Assembly: GCA_018061225.1 (NCBI GenBank)
Contig: JAGOUK010000111.1
Location: 1 to 5,202 of the forward strand
Source: Candidatus Omnitrophota bacterium
GTDB taxonomy: Bacteria > Omnitrophota > Gorgyraeia > 2-02-FULL-51-18 > JAGOUK01
Reading direction: 5' to 3'
DNA length: 5,202 bases
The translations under genes were made by a program, and so were the position numbers. The notes under the pieces are model-generated. The model did no database searches. It was given only the letters and a program-made list of their open reading frames with translations, and was not told the origin of the DNA. Shown in pieces: positions 1 through 5,023 of this stretch. The stretch's first letter is position 1. Every line of letters begins with the position of its first letter.

Positions 1-1141
1 CTCCAACGGTGATGAACACATCGGGCCAAGGCCTAAATTCCGGCCGGAGAAAGCCGCGGATAAAATCGGCCGTGGACGTGAATTCCTGAAGAACGCCCAG
101 AGGGCCCCAGGCACCGAGGATGAATAGCAGCGGGAGTAACGCCATGGGAATCATCAGAAGTATTTGTAGACGCCGGGAAAGGTTTGCCGGTTTTAGCCGA
201 CGAGGCAGGAGCAGGGATGCCGCCGAAAAAAGGAATATCACGAGGAAAGGGGTCATCCATCCGCGCCAAAAAAGCGCATGCAGACCGAAGGCGGTTCCGG
301 TGAGGAGCGCCCCCGTCCAGCGTTTGCGCGCGCTGACCGTGTCGCCAAAGGCCATGAAGATGCCGGCAATCGCCGCCAACGGAAAAAGAACATTGTACGG
401 ATCGGTGTCGTACCACCCCACGAGACTCCGTTTGAGAAAAATATGGCAGAGCATGAGATTAACCAAGCCGAGAAGCCCGGCCCATCCCGTGATACCGGCG
501 ACATTTCGGCTGAACCAGGCAAAGAGGCCGAGCGCGAAGAACGAGATCAGCACCGGAACCCAGCGCAACACCGCGACCAAATCAATCTTTGGCCGGATCA
601 CGCTCACCGCCCTGTAAAGCCAGGCGCCGACATAGGGGTGAAGGTCCATGGGGTACCAATAACCCGCCGGAGCCAGCGTGAGAAGATTTAAATATTCGCG
701 GCCGCGAGTTTGATCCGCGAAGCGGCCTGATCGGAGGATCAGCCGTGTTTGGTGGAGATAATAGTAAGGATCCACCTCGAGTAAGAATCCTCCCTTGGAG
801 AGGATCCGTGTTTCTTTCTCGATAGCTTTGGCGTACTGATTGACCATGCGCTCAAATTGTTTGGGATCCTTGCGGATGGTCTGACCGACCATGATCTGCA
901 TCCGCTGGTCCCGCGCGGCCGGTGATAAAGAGGCCGCGTCGTTTTGCTTCGCGATCGCCTCTTTGGCAGCCGTACGTAATTTAGCCTGAACTTTAAATTT
1001 GGCCGTATTGCGGGATAAATCCATGGGAAAAACCGTCAGCGGATAAAGTCTAAAATAAAATCCCAGCGCGCCCGCCAATAGAATCGCCGCGGTCCAGGCG
1101 GCCCAAAAACGCACGCGTGGGGAGGTGGCGGACGTGATCAA
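1..1141 (-). CDS. STT3/PglB/AglB-like oligosaccharyltransferase, C-terminus cut by window edge
   Basis: The reading frame is open for 380 codons and runs off the left edge. The protein is polytopic, with hydrophobic segments near residues 12-35, 188-211, 214-236, 250-266, 277-290, 296-313 and 325-345. It fits the GT66 (STT3/PglB/AglB) family, which transfers lipid-linked glycans to Asn of exported proteins. A DPYYYLHQTR stretch at 124-133 matches the first acidic motif in external loop 1. KRSLVGWYDTDPYN (237-250) matches the second motif, in which two Asp flank a Thr (D245, D247). The last codons read WPDVFITVG, resembling the approach to the TIxE motif of external loop 5, and the next codon begins with G, compatible with Glu. 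The start is uncertain: TTG at 1141 overlaps the upstream TGA, and GTG at 1114 is the alternative; neither has a Shine-Dalgarno. The ATG at codon 40 would delete helix 1. A segment of about 85 charged residues (40-121) before the first motif is unusual. Another GT-C glycosyltransferase is possible but less likely. Confidence 0.8.
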   Translation of the reverse strand, partial: MITSATSPRVRFWAAWTAAILLAGALGFYFRLYPLTVFPMDLSRNTAKFKVQAKLRTAAKEAIAKQNDAASLSPAARDQRMQIMVGQTIRKDPKQFERMVNQYAKAIEKETRILSKGGFLLEVDPYYYLHQTRLILRSGRFADQTRGREYLNLLTLAPAGYWYPMDLHPYVGAWLYRAVSVIRPKIDLVAVLRWVPVLISFFALGLFAWFSRNVAGITGWAGLLGLVNLMLCHIFLKRSLVGWYDTDPYNVLFPLAAIAGIFMAFGDTVSARKRWTGALLTGTAFGLHALFWRGWMTPFLVIFLFSAASLLLPRRLKPANLSRRLQILLMIPMALLPLLFILGAWGPLGVLQEFTSTADFIRGFLRPEFRPWPDVFITVG

Positions 1142-2388
1142 GAGGATTTGGACGGCGCGGCCGACCCTAGCGCCGCCGCAAGGGCATCGCCGCCCTCGGG
1201 AAGAACCACGTCCGGCGTGATGCCGTCTTCGGGGATCAGCCGGCGGTTATGGTAGTACGTTTTGGACGTGACCAGAAGCATGGTGGAGCCGTCGTCGTAG
1301 TCGTACATACTTTTGAGGTAACAAGCTCCGTAGGTTTTGTGACCGACGATGCGGGCGCCGAGTTTTTCTCTCAAAACGCCGGCGAGCGTCTCCGCGGCGC
1401 TCGCAGTATGACCGGAGGTCAGGACAGTGATGGCTCCTTTGTAATGCGCGTCGGAAGTCCCGGAAGACAAAAGGACCGGCTGGCGGCCTCTGCGGGCGAT
1501 GATGAAGAGAGCGTCGTTGGGATTGGTGAACATGCTGAGCACTTCGCGGGTCGCGAGTGGGGGGCCGCCCTTATTTTTGCGGAGATCGATGATGAGGTTT
1601 TGGATATTCTGCGCGCCGTAAGCGTTGATCGCGTCCGCCGCATCCACACCGGTCTTCTGATTAAAATGATCGATTTGGAGGATCAGCACACCCGGCATCC
1701 CGCTGTCCGGCAGCTGAATTGTCTCCGCAAAATAGTCACCCGCCGTGAGCGTGACCACCGAGGTGTTGCCGGTCGCGGCAAAAAGGACTTCCAGGCGCAC
1801 CGAGGCTCCTACCTCAGGCTTGAGGAGATCCAGAATGGTCTCCAAACTCAAGCCGGCCAACTTAACGCCATCCACCGCGAGGATGATGTCGCCCGGCCGC
1901 ATCCACTCGGCAAAGGCTTGGCTATGTTTCTGCACATGCGTCAGTCCAAAGCCGCGCTCGTTGGGACTGCCCTCAAGACCCAGATCCGCTCTGGCGGCAT
2001 AAGCCTCCTGTTTGAAGGCGACCGCTTTTTTGGGAGGGACAAAATTAGAAAACCGGTCAGAAGGTTTCTTGAGCTTTTGAACCAATAGACCCGCGCCCAG
2101 ATGCACGAAGTCATCCGTTTGATGGCTTTGGGCATTCATGGCTTGGAGCATGTCCGAAGTGTACTTGTGGATAAACTCTTCATACGTCTCGCGTGAAACA
2201 CGCTCATAGTACTCGGCATCCATGGTGCGCCAAACCCAGTCCAGGGCCTGCTTCAGCCGGGCGGAATCATCCGGGGCTGGGGCCTGAAGGGAGGCGGGGG
2301 CAGCCCCATCTGCGCTTAGACAGGCTGAGGGCTGGTTGATAAGTAGAGCAAAAAGGAATAACAAAAACAATGCGAACTTGAGCTTCAT
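1138..2388 (-). CDS. Secreted S41 (CtpA/Prc-type) peptidase homologue with PDZ domain, catalytic Lys apparently missing
   Basis: This 416-residue protein has the C-terminal-processing-peptidase layout. A signal peptide (hydrophobic residues 4-18, likely cleaved after about residue 26) is followed by a helical N-terminal region (40-110) and a PDZ domain (about 135-215, with RPGDIILAVDGV at 164-175). The S41 core comes last (about 230-398), with IIDLRKNKGG at 266-275, the nucleophile box TASAAE at 328-333 (Ser330) and a C-terminal DGITPDVVLP stretch. Active family members cleave proteins in the periplasm with a Ser-Lys dyad, the Lys lying 25 residues after the Ser in TFGKG. Here that position is Ala355 within KTYGACY, so activity is doubtful. 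Lys351 and Lys360 are nearby but off-register. The start ATG follows the AT-rich gap and lacks a visible Shine-Dalgarno. The gene's TGA overlaps the TTG of the downstream STT3-like gene, suggesting translational coupling. Cys23 in PSAC is a poor lipobox. Confidence 0.9.
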   Translation of the reverse strand: MKLKFALFLLFLFALLINQPSACLSADGAAPASLQAPAPDDSARLKQALDWVWRTMDAEYYERVSRETYEEFIHKYTSDMLQAMNAQSHQTDDFVHLGAGLLVQKLKKPSDRFSNFVPPKKAVAFKQEAYAARADLGLEGSPNERGFGLTHVQKHSQAFAEWMRPGDIILAVDGVKLAGLSLETILDLLKPEVGASVRLEVLFAATGNTSVVTLTAGDYFAETIQLPDSGMPGVLILQIDHFNQKTGVDAADAINAYGAQNIQNLIIDLRKNKGGPPLATREVLSMFTNPNDALFIIARRGRQPVLLSSGTSDAHYKGAITVLTSGHTASAAETLAGVLREKLGARIVGHKTYGACYLKSMYDYDDGSTMLLVTSKTYYHNRRLIPEDGITPDVVLPEGGDALAAALGSAAPSKSS

Positions 2389-2424
2389 GGCGTTAAAAAT
2401 ACAATATTTTGAGCAAAAAAACCA

Positions 2425-2453
2425 ATCATTTCATATATGTAGTGGCTAAACAA
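2425..2453 (-). promoter_or_regulatory. Weak candidate promoter for the S41-like/STT3-like unit
   Basis: Read on the minus strand, TTGTTT (2453-2448) and AATGAT (2430-2425) are 17 bp apart, matching consensus at three and four of six positions. Initiation would fall near 2418, about 30 nt before the ATG at 2388. Other AT-rich hexamers nearby could serve equally well, so this is only a placement suggestion. Confidence 0.2.
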
Positions 2454-2460
2454 AATTTTT

Positions 2461-2489
2461 TTGCGTGATGATTCGAAAAGTGACATAAT
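2461..2489 (+). promoter_or_regulatory. Candidate sigma-70-type extended -10 promoter for the plus-strand operon
   Basis: TTGCGT (2461-2466) and CATAAT (2484-2489) are separated by exactly 17 bp. The -10 box matches TATAAT at five of six positions and is preceded by TGA, giving the TGN extended -10 arrangement that can compensate for a weak -35 (three of six). Transcription would begin near 2496, leaving a leader of only about 20 nt before the ATG at 2517. The prediction assumes a standard housekeeping sigma factor in this organism. Confidence 0.5.
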
Positions 2490-2516
2490 AACCCCCTAAG
2501 AAAACGCTGCTCCCAA

Positions 2517-2789
2517 ATGCAAAAAATATTAATTTTACTGGTAATGTTGTTATGTCTTTTTGGACCCATGGCTATTTTTGCTTGGGCAGGGAATAAGGCT
2601 TTGTCGGAGTTTGGAAGAAGGCCCTCGGAAGGGGCCCGTGTGATGGTGCCGTTCATTTTGAAACTCATGGCGGCATCCTTCGTGGCTATCGGCATTCTCA
2701 TGCTGCTTCTTAAAATATTTGGTCCCGACAGCGGCCATGAGCCGATCTACCGGTTCAAAAACATGGACTGGCGGATCATAAAAAAATGA
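2517..2789 (+). CDS. Small two-helix inner-membrane protein of unknown function
   Basis: The 90-residue protein has a hydrophobic segment at about 3-24, a polar connector (25-43), a second hydrophobic segment (44-68) and a short charged tail. I do not recognise a family with confidence. The connector ALSEFGRRPSEGARV resembles the polar loop of F-type ATP synthase subunit c (ARQP-type), but the first helix lacks the glycine repeats. The position of the essential carboxylate in helix 2 (18 residues after the loop Pro36) is Ser54, so it is not a working c subunit. It is first in the plus-strand unit, just downstream of a plausible promoter, and has no visible Shine-Dalgarno. Its TGA overlaps the ATG of the rhodanese-like gene (ATGA), which supports its being a real translated gene and ties the two together. 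Confidence 0.75.
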   Translation: MQKILILLVMLLCLFGPMAIFAWAGNKALSEFGRRPSEGARVMVPFILKLMAASFVAIGILMLLLKIFGPDSGHEPIYRFKNMDWRIIKK

Positions 2790-3235
2790 AGCGGACCGGA
2801 TGTTTGATGAGCGCGGCAGTCATTGCGGCTGTTGTTGCCGGAGTGATCTGTTCCGCTGCCGAGGCCGCCGATATGCAGGGCGGGTACGGAGACGCGTCGG
2901 TCATGCGGTCCGCTCAGTTGGCCGAGCGCATTCAAGCGGGCGGCGTGAAGACGGTTGGGCTGTTTTGGGTCGATCTGCGGAATGAGGCGGATTACAAGCA
3001 GTCCTTTATACCGGGCTCCATCAATATTCCGTACAAGAAGCTCTCGTTCTTAGCCGAAAAGTTTTTTTCTAAATCCGATGAAGTTATTTTTTTGAGCTAT
3101 CCGGACGCGGATCACGTCAGCGTGAACGCGGTGACTTTTATGAAAAATAAGGGGTTCACCAACTGCTCCGTTCTTCAGGGCGGAATCGGCGGATGGACCG
3201 GCGATCTCGAAACTTCAGCTCCCGATAACCGTTAA
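2786..3235 (+). CDS. Secreted single-domain rhodanese-like protein, probably inactive
   Basis: This 149-residue protein has a signal peptide (residues 1-28, cleavage likely after AEA) and one rhodanese domain (about 40-140). The domain is recognised by VDLRNEADY (62-70), SFIPGSINIPY (73-83), a beta strand VIFLS (100-104), and GF..CSVLQGGIGGW (123-137). Active rhodaneses carry a Cys at the start of the loop after that strand (CxxGxR-type) that takes up sulfur. Here the loop reads SYPDADHVSV with no Cys, and Ser104 occupies roughly the expected place. The only Cys after the signal peptide, Cys127, lies in a later strand. A sulfur-transfer role is therefore unlikely, and a binding or structural role in the periplasm is more plausible. 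The start overlaps the upstream stop as ATGA, indicating reinitiation. It ends in tandem TAA TAA stops 17 nt before the FKBP gene. Confidence 0.85.
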   Translation: MKRTGCLMSAAVIAAVVAGVICSAAEAADMQGGYGDASVMRSAQLAERIQAGGVKTVGLFWVDLRNEADYKQSFIPGSINIPYKKLSFLAEKFFSKSDEVIFLSYPDADHVSVNAVTFMKNKGFTNCSVLQGGIGGWTGDLETSAPDNR

Positions 3236-3237
3236 TA

Positions 3238-3242
3238 AAGGA
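3238..3242 (+). promoter_or_regulatory. Ribosome binding site of the FKBP gene
   Basis: AAGGA lies 10 nt before the ATG at 3253, overlapping the second of the tandem stop codons of the preceding gene. It is slightly distant but supports this start, which is also the one that gives a complete lipoprotein signal. Confidence 0.5.
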
Positions 3243-3252
3243 CATCAGCCAT

Positions 3253-3759
3253 ATGAAGCGTTCATGGTCACCTCTCTCTCTGACAACAACAGCCGTTCTC
3301 AGCGTCACTCTCGCGTTTGGTCTATCCGCATGCGCGAATAAAAATTCCGCCAAAGCGGTCGCGGCAGGTTCGGCGGTGACACTCCGCTACGCGCTCACGG
3401 CCGACAACGCGGTCATTGTTCCCGATAACAAGCCCGAAACGCTTCAGCTCACCGTTGGCGGAGGCAAATTGCCTCCGATGTTCGAAAAAGCGCTTATCGG
3501 TCTCCCGGTTGGAGCCGCGAAGGCCATTCAGCTAAAGCCCGAAGAGGCTTTTGGACCGATCCGCAAAGAATTGATCGGCCGCGTGCCCCGCGCGTCGCTG
3601 CCCGCGGGCGAGCTGAAGGAGGGGATGGTGCTTGGGACCGGCGGGGTCACCGCGCGCGTTGCCAAGATCATGGAGGATGGAACGGTGATTATCGACCGGA
3701 ATCATCCCCTTGCGGGCAGAACGCTTCTTTACAAGGTCCGCGTCACTTCGGTCGAGTGA
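3253..3759 (+). CDS. SlyD-like FKBP-type peptidyl-prolyl isomerase, predicted lipoprotein
   Basis: The 168-residue protein begins with a lipoprotein signal whose lipobox LSAC ends at Cys27. Ala follows at +2, which by the E. coli Lol rule favours the outer membrane. The FKBP domain (about 37-168) has the SlyD order. A first FKBP part AVTLRYAL (41-48), GGGKLPPMFEKALIGL (69-84) and PEEAFG (96-101) leads into an insert-in-flap segment (about 102-135). The domain closes with the hallmark IIDRNHPLAGRTLLYKVRV (146-164). FKBPs isomerise X-Pro bonds, and the insert-in-flap of SlyD-type members adds chaperone activity. There is no His-rich metal-binding tail as in E. coli SlyD, which is cytoplasmic. 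Most SlyD-type proteins are soluble, so the lipid anchor is a variation. It sits between the rhodanese-like gene and exbB in a tight unit, suggesting a folding role for envelope partners. Confidence 0.92.
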   Translation: MKRSWSPLSLTTTAVLSVTLAFGLSACANKNSAKAVAAGSAVTLRYALTADNAVIVPDNKPETLQLTVGGGKLPPMFEKALIGLPVGAAKAIQLKPEEAFGPIRKELIGRVPRASLPAGELKEGMVLGTGGVTARVAKIMEDGTVIIDRNHPLAGRTLLYKVRVTSVE

Positions 3760-3777
3760 ACCCCACTTTTAACTGAT

Positions 3778-3784
3778 AAGGAGA
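3778..3784 (+). promoter_or_regulatory. Ribosome binding site of the exbB-like gene
   Basis: AAGGAGA is the strongest Shine-Dalgarno in the window, 11 nt before the ATG at 3796 in the 36-bp gap after the FKBP gene. It suggests that exbB/exbD translation is initiated independently rather than by coupling to the upstream genes. Confidence 0.6.
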
Positions 3785-3795
3785 ATCCATAAATC

Positions 3796-4602
3796 ATGTC
3801 TTCCAATTTAGGATCTGAACAAAAAGGCTCCGGCCGGGCAGCAGCCATCTGGATCGCGTCCGCGGCGGCCGTTTTGGCGATCGTGCTCATCGTCTGGAAT
3901 ATGGCGCGGCAGGGCAAGCCGGGATCGCTTAAGCTCCTGGCTCAGGGAGGCGCTTCGGATTCGGGCACGACGCTATGGCAGATCCTGGAGTCCGGCGGCA
4001 TCATGATGGCCGTGCTCGGCGTCGTATCGATCCTGACCATCACCGTGATCATTTATTCCTGGATGAGATTCCGCCCTTCCAAACTGGTGCCGGAAGATTT
4101 CTGTCACGAACTCGTCCGCAATGTGGCTGAGCGCAAGTATGCCAAGGCGCGCCAGATGTGCCTCGAAAGTGAGAGCCTGATGGCGGTCATCACACTCGCC
4201 GGTCTCGACCGTCTGGAACGCGGCCCCCGCGTGGCGCGTGATTCGATCGAATTGGCCGCTCGCAAGCAAGTGTTGGGTCTCTGGCAGACCGTCAACTATC
4301 TTTCGGACATCACCACGATCGCCCCGATGCTCGGTCTGGCCGGCACCGTCATGGGAATGATCGAGGCATTCAACACCTTTGCCCTCAAATCCGTGATGGT
4401 GAGTCCGCTTGTCGTCGCCGGCGGCGTTTCTAAGGCGCTGATCTGCACGGCTGCCGGTTTGATCATTGCGATCACGGCGATGGCGTTCTACACGGTGTTC
4501 CGCACCCGCGTTCAGCTCATCACTCAAGCCCTCGAGGCCTTCACGACCGAGACGATCAGCGCGCTGCCGCGTGAAGAAGAGACGGAGAAATCGTTCCGAT
4601 GA
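3796..4602 (+). CDS. exbB: ExbB/TolQ/MotA-family proton channel subunit
   Basis: In this family, ExbB pentamers enclose ExbD and use proton motive force to drive periplasmic or outer-membrane work. This 268-residue protein has four hydrophobic segments, near 17-36, 67-92, 165-190 and 205-235. The family signature is TIAPMLGLAGTVMGMIEAF (174-192, including Thr184), and the last helix has SKALICTAAGLIIAITAMAF (212-231, including Thr218). The large cytoplasmic loop (about 93-160) lies between helices 2 and 3, as expected. The first helix is extra compared with the three-helix E. coli ExbB and implies a cytoplasmic N-terminus and a short periplasmic segment (37-66). The gene overlaps exbD by ATGA, so the two are translationally coupled. 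Whether it serves TonB-like uptake, Tol-like envelope maintenance or something else cannot be told from this protein alone. Confidence 0.93.
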   Translation: MSSNLGSEQKGSGRAAAIWIASAAAVLAIVLIVWNMARQGKPGSLKLLAQGGASDSGTTLWQILESGGIMMAVLGVVSILTITVIIYSWMRFRPSKLVPEDFCHELVRNVAERKYAKARQMCLESESLMAVITLAGLDRLERGPRVARDSIELAARKQVLGLWQTVNYLSDITTIAPMLGLAGTVMGMIEAFNTFALKSVMVSPLVVAGGVSKALICTAAGLIIAITAMAFYTVFRTRVQLITQALEAFTTETISALPREEETEKSFR

Positions 4603-5015
4603 TACGGCTCACGCCTCAACAGGAGCATAGCGGTTCGCTTCAAATTCCGCTTGCGCCTCTGGTCGATATCCTGCTCTGCACGCTGATCTTCTTCATGGCG
4701 ATCTCCGTGCTGTATCAGCGCGAGACGGAATTGGGGATTCACGTTCCCAAGGCCGAGAAGGGTCAGGATGCCCAGCGTGCCGCCGGAGAGATCATCATCA
4801 ATGTCGCCCAGGACGGAGGCGTGGTGATCAATCAGAAGCGCCTTTCCGCGGGGGAGCTTGAGACGATGCTCGCCAAGCTGAGTCAGCTGTACCCGAATCA
4901 ACCCGTGGTTATTCGCGCCGACAAGCGCACTTACCATGAAGCGGTTGTGGCGGTGCTGGACGCTTGCGCGTCGGCGAATATCTGGAATATCGCTTTTTCC
5001 ACGAGCAAGGAATAA
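4599..5015 (+). CDS. exbD: ExbD/TolR-family biopolymer transport protein
   Basis: This 138-residue partner of the preceding channel protein has the ExbD layout. A short cytoplasmic N-terminus (1-15) precedes one transmembrane helix (about 17-40) with the conserved PLVDILL, in which Asp23 corresponds to the essential proton-carrying Asp of ExbD/TolR. The periplasmic domain follows (about 60-138), with EIIINVAQDG (64-73), VVIRADKRTYHEAVVAVLDA (102-121) and a final strand IAFSTS. The length is close to E. coli ExbD (141). Its ATG overlaps the exbB stop. The stop TAA is 8 nt before the GTG of the next gene, whose Shine-Dalgarno overlaps the end of this one. Confidence 0.93.
   Translation: MIRLTPQQEHSGSLQIPLAPLVDILLCTLIFFMAISVLYQRETELGIHVPKAEKGQDAQRAAGEIIINVAQDGGVVINQKRLSAGELETMLAKLSQLYPNQPVVIRADKRTYHEAVVAVLDACASANIWNIAFSTSKE
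5007..5012 (+). promoter_or_regulatory. Ribosome binding site deciding a GTG start
   Basis: AAGGAA sits inside the last codons of exbD, 11 nt before the GTG at 5024. No in-frame ATG is available before the signal peptide of the next gene, so this site is the main support for a GTG start. Confidence 0.5.
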
Positions 5016-5023
5016 TCAGCCGG

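Larger units (their letters stand above)
2389..2516. promoter_or_regulatory. AT-rich divergent intergenic promoter region
   Basis: This 128-bp gap separates the start codons of the S41-like gene (minus) and the small membrane protein gene (plus). It is the only substantial non-coding stretch in the window and is markedly more AT-rich than the flanking genes, with several A and T runs. Both transcription units must start here or be expressed from inside genes, so it probably holds both promoters. No clear operator palindrome or riboswitch-like structure was found by eye. Confidence 0.6.

Noticed and set aside
120..691. Open frames on the plus strand, and others on the minus strand, within the first 700 bases
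   Set aside because: The minus-strand frame that continues uninterrupted from 1141 to the left edge encodes membrane helices and GT66 motifs. The alternatives give charged, low-complexity products with no family features.
1249..2088. A 279-codon open frame on the plus strand, antisense to the S41-like gene
   Set aside because: It lies wholly opposite a gene with clear signal peptide, PDZ and S41 motifs. Its product is Arg/His/Gly-rich with no recognisable domain, as expected for a shadow of a GC-rich gene.
2311..2388. Possible lipoprotein signal (Cys23) in the S41-like protein
   Set aside because: The residues before Cys are PSA, without the Leu-type residue expected at -3, and a signal-peptidase-I-type site nearby fits better.
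3760..3795. Possible terminator between the FKBP and exbB genes
   Set aside because: The short T run after CCCCAC has no convincing GC-rich hairpin before it, and the gap is mostly used by a ribosome binding site.
3973..4527. A 184-codon open frame on the minus strand opposite exbB
   Set aside because: The His/Asp/Arg-rich product is typical of an antisense shadow, and the plus strand has an unmistakable ExbB signature.
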